Shown here piece after piece: positions 19,885 through 32,547 of a stretch of 64,000 bases of DNA (position 1 is the first letter of the stretch; each line of letters begins with the position of its first letter). The DNA is from Theristus sp. LFF4_11. Lineage: Eukaryota; Nematoda; Chromadorea; Monhysterida; Xyalidae. The stretch spans positions 1 to 64,000 of the forward strand of contig JASANC010002358.1 in assembly GCA_030248135.1 (NCBI GenBank), written 5' to 3'. A program made the translations under genes and the position numbers. Below the pieces are notes generated by a model that searched no databases, was not told where the DNA came from, and worked only from the letters and a program-made list of their open reading frames with translations.

Positions 19885-22558
19885 TTCCGTGATACATGGA
19901 AAAGTTTTTAAACCAAGGGTGCAGGGACATTCTACTAATCAAGGCGCTTCAGGTTTACCCCCTGAGTACCCCCTGATTATGCCTATAAAGGTCGTTTTTA
20001 GGGTGCGGAAGTTGAAAAACCCTCGATTTTTTGCGATTTTTCGCAAAGTGTACCTTTTTAGCCCTACCGTATCTCGTAGTTGCACAGTTTCTGGAACCTC
20101 ACACAGTATTCACGTGAAAGATCTTGCGGAGTTCTTTAAGGCCCTGTATCAATGAGCCCTTGCAAGGGGGGTCCCTGAGGCGCTACGACGCTAGTTAAAA
20201 TTACTTTTTTTTAAAAATTACGCTATTTTTTTAAAACATTTTTTGAGCTCATAAACACAATTTTTCGATTTTCATTTTTGGTTCTACAGGGGGTTTTCGG
20301 GGTCGCTGAATTCGAATCTGATCTTAGATTTTTGCCCCGGGCATTTTTTTGCCCTAAAATTGGGCAAAAACACATTTTTTTGCGTTTTCCAGTGTTTTTT
20401 GGTTTTAATTTTTAATTTTAAGTGCGGATTTTTTTTAACAAAGCTGTTTTACAACAGCCTTACAACCGCTGTATCGGAATCAGTTTTAATATTTTGCAAC
20501 TGACCACTTGCCCACCCAAAAAATGGGTAAAAAGTTGATTTTTTTGCTTTTTGCACACGTTTTCGTTTCACAGTGAAAAAATCAAGTTAGAAACAACTTG
20601 TAATTTTAATTTTTAGTTCTACATGGAAGGTTTCGGGGTCGCTGAATTCGAATCTGACCTTAGATTTTTGTCCCGGGCCTTTTTTTGCTTTAAAAGTTGG
20701 GCAAAAACACATTTTTATGCGTTTTCCAGTGGTTTTTTGTTTTAATTTTTAATTTTAAATGCGGATTTTTTTTAACAAAGCTGTTTTATAACAGGCATAC
20801 AACCGCTGTATCTGAATCTGTTTTGATATTTTGCAACTGACCACTTGTCCACTTAAAAAATGGGTAAAAAGTTGATTTTTTGCTTTTTGCACACGTTTTC
20901 GTTTCACAATGAAAAAATCAAGTTAGAAACAACTTGTAATTTTAATTTTTAGTTTTCCAGGGAGGTTTTCAAAATCGCTGAATTCGAATCTGACCTTAGA
21001 TTTTTGCCCCGGGCATTTTTATTGCTCTAAAAATGGGGCAAAACACATTTTTATGCGTTTTTCAGTGGTTTTGCCCAATTTTTAGAGTAAAAAAATGCCC
21101 GGGGCAAAAATCTAAGGTCAGATTCGAATTCAGCGACTCCGAAAACCTCTCTGTAGAATTAAAAATTAAAATTACAAATTGTTTCTAAACTGATTCTTTT
21201 ACTGTGAAACGAAATAGTGTGCAAAAAGCAAAAAAAAATCAACTTTTTACCCATTTTTTGGGTGGGCAAGTGGTCAGTTGCAAAATATCAAAACTGATTC
21301 AGATACAGCGGTTGTAAGGCTGTTATGAAACTGTTTTTTAATCAACTCTACATTTAAAACTAAAAATTAAAACAAAAAACCACTGGAAAACGCAAAAAAA
21401 TGTGTTTTTGCCCTATTTTTAGAGCAATAAAAATGCCCGGGGCAAAAATCTAAGGTCAGATTCGAATTCAGCAATCTTGAAAACCCCCTGGAGAACTAAA
21501 AATTAAAAGTACAAGTTGTTTCTAACTTGATTTTTTCACTGTGAAACGAAAACGTGTGCAAAAAGCAAAAAAATCAACTTTTTACCCATTTTTTAAGTGG
21601 ACAAGTGGTCAGTTGCAAAATATCAAAACAGATTCAGATACAGCGGTTGTATGGCTGTTATAAAACAGTTTTGTTAAAAAAAATCCGCACTTAAAATTAA
21701 AAATTAAAACAAAAAACCACATGAAAACGCATAAAAATGTGTTTTTGCCCAACTTTTAGAGCAAAAAAAGTCCCTGGACAAAAATCTAAGGGCAGATTCG
21801 AATTCAGCGACCCCGAAACCCTCTATGTAGAACTAAAAATTTAAATTACAAGTTGTTTCTAACTTGATTTTTTCACTGTGAAACGAAAACGTGTGCAAAA
21901 AGCAAAAAAAATCAACTTTTTACCCATTTTTTGGGTGGGCAAGTGGTCAGTTGCAAAATATCAAAACTGATTCCGATACAGCGGTTGTAAGGCTGTTGTA
22001 AAACAGCTTTGTTAAAAAAATCCGCACTTAAAATTAAAAATTAAAACCAAAAAACACTGGAAAACGCAAAAAAATGTGTTTTTGCCCAATTTTAGGGCAA
22101 AAAAATGCCCGGGGCAAAAATCTAAGATCAGATTCGAATTCAGCGACCCCGAAAACCCCCCTGTAGAACCAAAAATGAAAATCGAAAAATTGTGTTTATG
22201 AGCTCAAAAAAATGTTTTAAAAAATAGCGTAATTTAAAAAAAAAAGTAATTTTAACTAGCGTCGTAGCGCCTCAGGGACCCCCCTTGCAAGGGCTCATTA
22301 ATACAGGGCCTTAAAGAACTCCGCAAGATCTTTCACGTGAATACTTTGTGAGGTTCCAGAAACTGTGCAACTACGAGATACGGTAGGGCTAAAAAGGTAC
22401 ACTTTGCGAAAAATCGCAAAAAATCGAGGGTTTTTTAACTTCCGCGCCCTAAAAACGACCTTTATAGGCATAATCAGGGGGTACTCAGGGGGTAAACCTG
22501 AAGCGCCTTGATTAGTAGAATGTCCCTGCACCCTTGGTTTGAAAACTTTCCCATGTAG
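19885..22558. repeat. Large foldback (palindromic) element with 336-bp internal repeats
   Basis: Positions x and about 42449-x are inverted copies from 19885/22558 inward to about 21072/21377. Each arm has an outer block of about 300 bases followed by 336-base direct repeats: GAATTC landmarks lie at 20308, 20644 and 20980 on the left and, inverted, at 21464, 21800 and 22136 on the right. An extra inverted unit (landmark 21126) fills the centre and makes a second small hairpin around 21056. Repeat-rich arms resemble foldback (FB-type) transposons. Homopolymer G or C flanks both ends. Confidence 0.85.
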
Positions 22559-22629
22559 CGAGACCCCCCCCCTTTTTGTAGGGGGGGAAAAAAAAAAAAA
22601 AAAGAGGTGGGGGGTGTGTGGGGGAGGGT

Positions 22630-22662
<33 letters not shown>

Positions 22663-22687
22663 GGAGTGAATGGTGATGTGGGGGGTA

Positions 22688-23085
22688 TACCGTATTACCT
22701 CTATTAAACCCCCCAAAAAAACCCCCAAAAACCCCCCCCCCCCGCAGTATCCCCCCAAAAAAAATTGGGGGTGGTAAACTGTTGAACACATAGCCGGGGG
22801 TTTGGGGGGTGGAGTGGAAATGATGAAATGTGGACGAAGGCCCAAGGGTTAATGGTAATTTCATCACAAAAGGCTGTTGTAAAAGGAAATTTCTATGTAG
22901 AATAGAAGTTTCTGCGACTTCCTTCCTGCCATGGAAGGTATTTTTGCCATTTTGCCAACTCCTAAAAATGGTTTCCAAATAACCCCCCCCCCCCAAAATA
23001 AACCCCCCCCCAAAAATAAACCCCCACCCCCAGAAGTCGCTGAAGAAATAAACCCCCATGGGGGTTTATTAGAGGTAATACGGTA
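22688..23085. mobile_element. C-rich TIR element (TACCGTATTACCTCTA termini)
   Basis: Left end TACCGTATTACCTCTATTAA, right end its inverse (TTATTAGAGGTAATACGGTA), each followed by C/G homopolymer-rich DNA; total about 398 bases. Interior is C-rich with A tracts. Non-autonomous element inferred. Confidence 0.6.
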
Positions 23086-23160
23086 CATACATTGTATGAT
23101 ATATAGAAATAAACAATATACAAAAAAATTATCCTTATCAATTGGCATTGGCAACAAATA

Positions 23161-26100
23161 TTAACAAAAAACACGCGTTCCGGTGACCTGTTCCTCGATG
23201 CCATAGAATTTATTCCAGAGTTTCTTGGTCAGATCGCTGGCGAATATGATGTTCGTGTGCATGGTGATCATGCGCATCACAAAGATGCCGTCCGATTTCA
23301 GGTAGCTGCTGACGAAGCGCACCACTTGCGCGCGGTTGCCTGCGAATCAAGGGGGACACTGTGAATGGGAATGGATTTGGGAAAGGGACACCGCGACACC
23401 ACACACAAGCAGTCAGTCGGTTGAAAGTCGAAGCTGTCAAAAACTAAACTGGTATTCACGAAGCAGTATTTGGTGACGTGTGGGTAGTTTTGCTGAGCGT
23501 CACTAAACACTGCTCGATGAATGCCGTTAAGGCAAAACGTTGATGACTAAATCGACAAACATCGACGTGGTGTGTGGAATTTTAAAACCAAATTTGAGCG
23601 TTTGAAGATTCTTATACTGGCACACTGATAGGCTGCATTGAGCCGCTAGGACCAACCAGTGCACCAACCAACGCAATTAAAAAACAACACCAATCGGCCA
23701 ATCATCGAGTTGCACACCACGCACTGCAAAATACCGGTAATTTTATTGGCGTCAAAATTCAGAATTCGGCAAATTAAAGAAAATGTGTCTGAAATATCGG
23801 TGCCAACAAATAACCAATAAATCTGAAAAACAAAACTCAAAACGGCCTCCCGCACGAACTGGCGGCATCGAACGGCATGTCGGCGAGGTCGAGCTGCCTC
23901 GAGATGAAACCGAACGAGCTGTTCGGCCAGACGACGATGAACAGCCAGTAGAGGAAGCTGCATGCGGTCAACACGGTCAACACGACGAACCAGACCCAGA
24001 GGAACACGAAGATCTTCTCGTTGAACAGGTTGATCACGAGCACGCACTGGATCGAGAACAGTTGCACGCCGCCGAGTACCCGTGCCTGAGACGGGTTGCT
24101 TTTAAAGTTTTTTTTTGTAATTTTGTGAAAAATTCTGCTCATTTACAGCGTTTTCAAAAAGAGGGATCCTTAAGGAAACATGAAGTCTTGTCAGTTGTCA
24201 CTCTGTCATGTCTCTCACCTGCACATCGCATATTGACACTCTCGGAAAGATGCCAGAAATCTCCCAGCTGGAGCCATTGATCAAATGAACGATTGAATTG
24301 AACCCGAGACAACATCCCTTGTCCGTCATCATGAACCTGAAAATTCCGTTTCAGCTTGGTTTTATTCCGTAGATCACAGTAACTGGTCAGTCAGACGCTG
24401 ACAAATACGATAAAATGTGGAGCAAACTCAAACCCAATGCTACATTTAAAGTACTCCAAAGGTGATTGGCTACATTTGAATGGGGCACACTGGCTGGTAC
24501 AACCCGCTTGATCGAGAACGAATGGGCAACGGACAAACATGACGAACATTTTTTACTAGAGCTAACCCAGAAAAAGCGCAGAACGCAAGCGTCCATCGAA
24601 TGACGGCCATGACCATGAAGGTCCAATTGGACTGCAGCAGAACATACTGACACATTCTCACCAATGAATTCTCTACAACAAAAGATAGCAACGCCAAAAA
24701 GGTCGCATCTCACTTGTTCATGAAGTACAGCTGACCAATGACGTTCACGAGATACAGCAGCTTCACGCTGAGATACAGTGCGGTCACGTAAAACGTGGAG
24801 TATGGCAGGTTGCAACAGATGGCGATTTTGTGCGGGCGCACGTCACGGCGCACCTGGAGAAAACACGGGAATATAAAATGGAAACTTGTTTTTTTTTAGA
24901 AAAAAAGTTATGTGCCTACATCCACCTAGCTGCAAAATTCTAGGTGTATGAGCAAATTTTTAGGTGTGTGTACATAAAAAACTAGTGAATGACATGATCT
25001 TTGACATATGATCCATTCCATTAGGTTTAAAACAAGAACCTACACTCGAACCCTAAATTATCGGCAGTCGGCTGATTGGTTGGTGATCATGTGATGCGCG
25101 CTTTCAGTGCGTGCAGGACAGACTCCGCCTCCACAGCAATTCCTGCACCGAATGCATGCATCACGTGATCACCAACCAATCAGCTGATTATCTAGAGTTT
25201 GACCATAAAAAACGCAATTTTACCAGCCGCCGATGGAACCGGAGCGCGTTCTGCATGTGCGTCGCGAGTATTTGAATGTTTTTGTCGCGTGCCTCAACGT
25301 CGATGTTCTGATCGTCCATGGCCATCTTGATGATGTCGTGGATGCGGATACCTTGAAAACATCACATGGTCTGTTCGAATGCACCTGGCATTTCAATCAT
25401 AATTACCACAATTCACGTAAAAATGACAAAACAAAACAAAACACACACACACATGGACATACAGATAAAAAAGAGAGTTTTGAATTCCTGAACGAAACAC
25501 AGACGACACCGTGTTAACTTACTGTAGAAGTTTGGCTGGCAGCTAGAAAGAAATTGTTGCCAAAACAAATGATGAGATCTAGAGAGACGTCAAAACATAC
25601 AAAACTACACAAGAATTCGGTTCGTCTTATTTACAAGAAAAGGTGACTCAAATCCAGCATGCTAATTGGTTGCATCGTACTGCTACGACAAATCATCATA
25701 CACAGCCGCGACATTCAAACGCAACCAATCAGCATACACAAGCCCATTCAATTCAAATACAACCAATCAGCATAGTCCTACTGGTTGGACAGTGTGAGTG
25801 AACCACGAACTGCAAAGAGAGCAGACCAAGTGACAAGAAAATGTAAAATAAGAAGTTTCCCTGATTGAAAAATGAAGCTTTCCAAAAACAACAACAGAAA
25901 AACGCCCAACGCCCACCGGAGTGACTGGCCATGTACTTCCATATCAAGCTGGGCACCCTGAAGATCATCGCCTGTATCAGCAGAAAGAACGGCACCCACT
26001 GATAGTAGGATATCTCCTTGTTCTCGCGATGCATCGTGCTCATTGGGATCTCCTCATTGAACGGCAGAAAATACGTGTCACGTGACCAACAGTAGCTCTC

Positions 26101-26720
26101 CGTGTACTGAAACGAAGGAACCGAGAAAATGGGATTGTGACGGTTGTTCAGGATACGATTGTGGCGTCGAATGTTGGTGGAAAAGACAGGTCATTGTGCA
26201 TACGCAGCTGATTGGCTGCGCTACATTTGCGTTGGGCTTGCTGACTGGATACAGTCGACAGGTTAGATTCACAGAATCATTGTTAAGGTAAAAACAAGGC
26301 ACAAAAAACAATATTGCAGCAGTTCGCCATTTTTTCAAACACGGCAAATCGATTAGTTGCCGTGTAAATCGCTGGAAGATAAACCAATCAGCAGAAATGC
26401 AGAACATTCCAAAGTCAGTTGCAATTCCACTCTGTTCACGACAATCAACCGATCACATTTGCAAATCCTGTTTTGCAAAATCACCAACAAAAAACCCAAG
26501 CGAGTTGCACCATTGCATGCTTGCTTGCCTGTTCCATTGCACTCGTGAACGTGTCCGGTGTCATGCACTCAATCGGTCGACCGCCGAACTGCTTGAAGCT
26601 GACCAAAACGGCGAATCCGACGAGAAGATTCGTGGTCAGGAAACTGTGCATACGATCAACGAAGTCGGTGTCCTTTTCATAGCCGATGTATTTTACCGAC
26701 GTCAATAACGAGGTGATCAT
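23161..26720 (-). CDS. Innexin (gap-junction channel subunit)
   Basis: Seven exons: 26720-26529, 26106-25917, 25351-25224, 24853-24714, 24336-24219, 24085-23860 and 23339-23161, giving 390 residues, the normal innexin length, with every junction in phase. The hallmark YYQWVPF is at about 98-104. Two cysteines in the first extracellular loop (ECMTPD, ESYCW), [14 protein letters not shown] in the second, the TM3 stretch [20 protein letters not shown], and the C-terminal [12 protein letters not shown] and [10 protein letters not shown] all match the family. Four TM helices are evident. Innexins form intercellular channels in invertebrates. Intron 1 begins with GC (CAG|GCAAGC), a GC-AG intron; intron 6 uses GTTCGT. 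MITEs sit in introns 3 and 6. Confidence 0.95.
23452..23526. mobile_element. GAAGCAGTATTTGGTGACG hairpin element, copy 1
   Basis: A 75-base imperfect palindrome in innexin intron 6; relatives at 42356-42456, 58673-58759 and 60936-61012. Confidence 0.45.
25045..25203. mobile_element. Tc1/pogo-like hairpin MITE in innexin intron 3
   Basis: Palindromic, with TCGAACCCTAAATTAT at the left and TAGAGTTTGA at the right; arms contain GCTGATTGGTTGGTGATCA and its inverse. Confidence 0.55.
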
Positions 26721-29700
26721 TGCGAAGGAATCAGTTCAGTTCAAATCAGTTCGTTACTTGAACTTGTGATTTTAGTGTTGTTTTAATTTCAAGCTATTTG
26801 AAGCTCTAATTCGAATCACAGATGCAGGTCTGAATTGGATTGGTTGAAAACAGTTTTCGAAATTGACTTCCTGCACACTTGTGGAACTCTTGTACTGTGT
26901 GTGTGCGAACATTACATACTTTTTGAATTTTAAAATCCACATTGAAAATAATTAACAAAACACACCAAATTCAAACATTGAACACCTACAAAACCTGAAC
27001 TACGGAGCTACACTACACTGGCATGATGACCAATCAGCGCACGCAATACAAACACAGCAACATAGAATCGGGTAAAAATTACGTTGTCGTCAGTGTGAAA
27101 TGACTTGTAAACTTCAACGATAACAAAAGACATTCCACGGTGACTAACCGATTGTGAATAGCCATAGTGGCGTGTAAAAAAATCAGCGGCAACCATGGTT
27201 TTTTGCAGAAAAACGTCGGTTTCCTGATGAAATTTTTGAGCGTTTGCAGAAATTTTTTACCAGATAGCTGCAAATTGCAGAACCGACTTTTTGAAAAAAC
27301 CTAGGCGGCGCCCTGCTTTTGAATAGCATGACGCAAACAAACACAGCCATGTTATGGGAAGCTGCGCTGTTTCGAAACACACAGCAATGCGGGGAGCGTG
27401 CGAAATTCACATTTCGTTGCTGTTTGCTTGCACAAATAAACAAACATGTCATGTGATATATGGAATAGACATTTATTGACTGTATTTACACAGGGTAGAA
27501 GTCTGAAAAATGGTTTAAAAAACATAGTCCATTCACAATGCATGAAGTGATCGTTCTGCTATGAGACGAAACACTGTGATCGCGTTCAATGAAGAAATCA
27601 AAAAAGTCGCTGAGAGGCCGCAACACACACACATGACACAGCCAATCAACGGACAAAAAATGGAGACAACCAATCATCTAAGAATTCGATCATACGACAC
27701 AAGGTGAATGATCACATGAAAATCAACTGAAAAAATGTATGCGACCAATCCAGTCGGTATCTGATTCAGCAGACCGGTCAAACTTCAAACTCTCTTCTGC
27801 TGTCACCAATCTCATAGGGTAATCGGTCTACAGGGTGACCCGTACCGGTGTACTGGCTGAATACTGTCCAGTCAATTTAAGCGCTCTTGAAAACAAACCA
27901 GAAAGAGATGAACAGAGAAACTGAACGAAGAAACAGACACACAATCTGCCAAAAAAAACGAAATCTTTTCGAACTATAGCTTTAAAAATTTCTATCCAAC
28001 AAGAAACTCCGTGCCTTTTTGCACGTACGTAACCCAGCCAGCCCAGCAAAAGCGCTGCAGTGCAATGATCTGATCACCAACATGCACAACTGCCGATGTG
28101 TAATAAATAAAAATATCATTAAATATTCGAAATTTCTTCTGCATAATTCACAACGCTGCACAGATAGATGAAAATGACAAAAAAAACATGATGAACGCAA
28201 TTTTTGGACAGGACAGCCACAAAAAAACATATGCTGAGAAAAAAACAGTTTCACAACACTGCAAGCAGAGCAGATGAGAAACTGAAAATTGCGTATTGCA
28301 ATGAAAAAATCACAAAAAGCCAAAAATCATTTCCAGATGTGAATAGCATTTGAAAAAAAAACATTTACCGGTATGTGCGGTTGTGGAAAAACAGTGCGCC
28401 AGTAAAAATAAGTGCGGAGTGAAATATTTTCCACGGTGATTCTGGACTTTCAAGCGCAGAGATAAAATTGCCGTGCCAGAACACTTTGTTGTTGGCAGCA
28501 GACTTTGTTTAGGGTTTACTGACAGACAGTTTTTGAGGGAATTGAGGCACCCACGCAGCGCACACAACACCCATAAAAAATAAATGCCTGTGACTGGCAG
28601 CAGCGACATCGTGAAGGTGCGTTTTGGTGAAGAATGTGAAAGCGTTGAAAACATTCAAATCTCGTGCAGTGATTGGCTACATCACGCCTACACGACACAG
28701 CGAATCAATCGGTGAGCATAGTTCAAGAAACACGACAAAATAGCGTGCTGTGTGACCATCAAACTTTGTCACTTCACTGACAGAACGTCGCGGTATGAAC
28801 GTTGTCACCTCACCTCAAAACTAAACTGCAAACTCCTTTTTTTATTACATCACCCTTCCGACGCAGTGTGCTAACCTTGGTTGGAGAAGGCAAAAATCGT
28901 GTAAATACAGAGTACAGCCAAACTGAACAGATAAGCGAGCGGAATTTTTTTTCAAATCTGGCATTGAGAAACAGTCAGCAGACTAAACAAACAATTTATT
29001 TCATTTTGGATTTGTCGGGTGGGAAGCTTTTCTGGACTCTTTCTATCTGCATTTTCAATAAGTTCAGTTTGGAAAAACTGCAAACCTCAAAAGGTAAATG
29101 CTTTTTCAATAAGCGATTGACTTTTTTCAACATAATGCCCAAAGGCCAAAAGTCGTGTGAAAACCGCACAGCATAATATTTTATTCGTTTTCCGTCATTT
29201 AATTTGAAAGTCAAAGTCCACAAGAAAGACACAAAAATAAATTGAGTATGGAATAACAACTAATGACAGCAAAAATCACTTGAAAAAATAATAAAATTTC
29301 AAAACGTAGCACACAACTTTGAGTTTGAATCTCCGTAAAAACATATAATGGCTACAGTATAAAAACCCCAAAAGAACATCACGTAAAAGCATGTTGAAAA
29401 GGAAAAAGAGCCAAGAAGTACCATCAAAAATTCTCGAGGTAAAATCTTCAAAGTAAAAATATTGTAGAATAGTAGAAAGAAACTATATTGTGAGGAGCCC
29501 CTTGAAACTGTTTTGAAAAATACATACAATACCATGTTGCTGGCTGGAGTGAAGTGACCAATAGATTGAATTGATAAACAAACCCTTGGCGTTACTCCCA
29601 TTACAATACATCACCAAACTAAACTGTACAATATTGCGAACGCAAATATGTACACAGCCAAGAAGACACCGTGTCTGTAGCCCTCAAGTCTAGCTGATTG

Positions 29701-30128
29701 GCTGCATCACTCAAACAAGTGTGACCAACAAACTCTGCATGCAAATCAATTGTACAAAAAAAAAATTTTGAAATAAAAAAAAATCAAAAAGTGAATGGAA
29801 AAGACGAGTCGTAAAATAGGATAAACACATAAAACAGATATTGGAAAACAACCATTGCACATTTGCAGGGAGCAAAAAGAACATAAATGGGATGTGACAA
29901 ATATCCGTAAAGAATTTAACCCGCCCAAATTTGAAAAAAACAATCAAAAATAAAAAAAGTCAATTTACAATTCGAACCACAGCAGACGAACAACAACACT
30001 GTACTGAGTAAACATCCTCTCAAAAGTTACGCCATAAAATGTGAACGTTTTTTGGATTCCAGCGATGATCAAAATCTGCAACATTGTAAACGCAGCAGTT
30101 GCATGAGTTTTGACATTTCACGTTTGAC
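26721..30128. other. Intergenic, no gene seen
   Basis: The first few hundred bases should be the innexin promoter. Several long open frames on the minus strand are hydrophobic and T-rich when translated but have no splice logic or recognisable family. Scattered CCAATCA motifs occur (27033, 27650, 27672, 28670, 29697). Confidence 0.4.
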
Positions 30129-30293
30129 TACAGTCGAACTCTACAACATATCTAACTAGCTGATTGGTTGATGCATGTATTATGTGCTGGGATTGCAGTG
30201 GAGGCGGAGTTTTGGTTTGCATAGAATCCATGCATCAAGTCATTGATGTGACCATCAACCAATCAGTTAGTCGGATATGTCATAGAGTTGTGC
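30129..30293. mobile_element. Tc1/pogo-like hairpin MITE (TACAGTCGAACTCTA)
   Basis: Left end TACAGTCGAACTCTAC, right end ATAGAGTTG; palindromic arms with AGCTGATTGGTTGATGC and its inverse. It lies just downstream of SLC66A1. Confidence 0.55.
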
Positions 30294-30695
30294 ACAGCAG
30301 CCCTGAATTTTCGGCTGGCCTCCACGTGAATAAAATAAACCTGAATAACTAAAAAATATGGGTCCAGTTTTATTAAACTTTGCAGTCCGATAGTGCACAC
30401 TGCACACCACTGAGTGCCAAAATAAATTCATAAATCAAAAAATTTCAGTTTTTCACATCACGTTGAAGAGCAGACAGTGGTGAATCAGTTTAGGTCGAAA
30501 AACGAAGCTACGATGCTTCATCATTTATTCAGGTGTAGCACTATTGGACTATTGAGCTTTTATAAAACTGGCCCCTGGCGCCTCCGCCTGCTGCCCGTGC
30601 ATGACAGAAGCGGCATTTTGCTCGCAAATCACGTCATTTCAGTGGGACACGTTCAAGTCTAGCACAACAATACGCCAGCAATCTCGCCAAGAATT

Positions 30696-32547
30696 CTAAC
30701 TATCATCACCATCGTCGTCGCTGTCGCTCTCCTTGAAGCCGGTCAGCCTTCGTTCGTCTTCCGACGACACGCGAGCGGCGTCGTAAAGGAAGAACTGCGC
30801 GATGACGAGCGCATCCAGCAGACAACAGCCGAAACTGCCGATCAGCCACGGCAGATGCCGCAGCAGGTACGTCCAGCCTTTGCCGGCCAGGAACACCGAG
30901 AGGCCGTACGTCAAATTGGCGAACACGATGATGACGAACATCGCTAGTGAGACGCCATCCGTCGTCTGGCGACGGTAGTTCTTGAGCAGTTGCGGTACAC
31001 GGCCTGCACGGCGAAACACGCACGGGTTTTCTTGAAATACTGATGAGCAGTCACGGTTCGATGAAAAAACTGATGTCAGGATGATTGTCCACATCACTGC
31101 TGGCGCAACCAATCGGCGCGTCTCAATGGCTCAATTAAAAATTTCAGCCAATCAACAGCACGTACCAGGCTGCCAGAAGGAAGCCGGGAAATTTTGAAAA
31201 CCGTTTTTTCTCGAAGTATCTCGCACAACGCAACACAAACCAACAATGCACCGAGGTACCGACCACAAAAGTACATCACCGCAGACACGCTGCCAATGAC
31301 GTAGCCCAGCTCGTCGGAGGCATTGTGGAAAAACTGATGCTGCAATCGGCGACTGACAAACGAACGAGCGTCGATGTCGTAATTCACCGGCTCAGAATCG
31401 AACTCATCAAACTTGTTGCCCGTCCATGGGAGCGCCTGAAATGGAAAGCTTGAACTTGTCTTTTGCAGCGAAACCCCGAACACAAGCCTCAAGAGCTGCA
31501 CTATCATACGGGATATCGAATTTCGAACTGCTGCAAATGCACATTTACTGAGCTCTGCAAGAGCAATGTAAGAAGGATGAATATGTTACAATTTCCAATT
31601 CAAACTTTTCATGATTTGCAAAGGCAGCTGGCTAACAAAACCTTTTCTGGCTATTTCAAGCAAAAAAGTCTGAAAACATTCATATACTGCGCTGTGCCAA
31701 CCTGTAGTGCAAGTCCAGTGAACGACACAGAAAAAAGCACAGCCGACAGTCCTCTGTAGGTGCGTCGATTGCGAGTCACCACTCTCCTAGAAAGGAACGA
31801 AAACGATTTTCCGTGTCTTGGCGTGACAAAATGGTTTAATTTGGTTTGTCAGAAACTTGCCTGATGCCGTTCGCTCCGCCCAAATCGTAGTAAATGTATT
31901 GACCGAACAATATGGCATCAGCAAATATATAGTACGTGCCAATGTAGATTTGAACCTGCAAATTTCAACATTTTTTGCTCGGTGAAAGACGGGCGAAAAT
32001 CCAAAAACTTACAGCTATATCCAAATCAGTTGTCCCGGAAAACAAACGCGTTCAGCTACTGCGGAATGGCTTTTATCATCAGAACTAGAACCCCCAACCC
32101 AACAACCGAGCAAGCGCTCAATCCTCTGCACAGAAAAAAAAACAAACGCCCCGCCCCCACCGGCAATTGCTGTGTCATTACAGCGCCAATCATGTTGCAC
32201 GAATCGCCCATTATCCAGAACAACAAAAAGTAGATCGAAAGTCCTTCGCAGCTTTTACGGCGATAATTTTCAACTGTTTGTGGAAACAACGGAATCAACC
32301 AGAGCACCAGCGAGACAAAACCGAGAACAAACGCCGTCAAATGCGTTGGGTTTTCGACGCATTCGCCAAAGGTTTTCCAGATCCATTGAACGCCGTCTGT
32401 GCAGTTTTCAGCAAGAAAAAACGCGTCGTCGTCGTTGTCACCACCATGTTCGTACTGCGATCCTTGAAAATGCTCTCGAATTTCTGCATCGCCGTCGGCT
32501 GAATTTTTTGCCAAGCTGCTGCCGGCGAAGTCGAACACACCGGACAT
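30696..32547 (-). CDS. SLC66A1: Lysosomal cationic amino-acid exporter, PQ-loop family
   Basis: Five exons: 32547-32161, 31955-31861, 31786-31702, 31435-31252 and 31003-30696, 352 residues. Two PQ-loop repeats are clear: LIPLFPQTVENYRRKSCEGL (PQ at 89-90) and GRVPQLLKNYRRQTTDGVSL (PQ at 254-255), with GDSCNMIGAVMTQQLP and YIGTYYIFADAILFGQY between them, as in SLC66A1/PQLC2 (LAAT-1 in worms). Seven TM helices are expected; the family exports Lys/Arg from lysosomes. The N-terminus and the loop between the repeats are long, and the tail is highly acidic. Intron 2 starts with GC (ATCAG|GCAAGT). It is divergent from CEBPZ, 1.4 kb away. Confidence 0.93.

Noticed and set aside
25505..25545. Possible 20-base micro-exon between innexin exons 2 and 3 (CTAG ... 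GTAAGT)
   Set aside because: Including it breaks the reading frame, and the direct join gives the normal innexin spacing.
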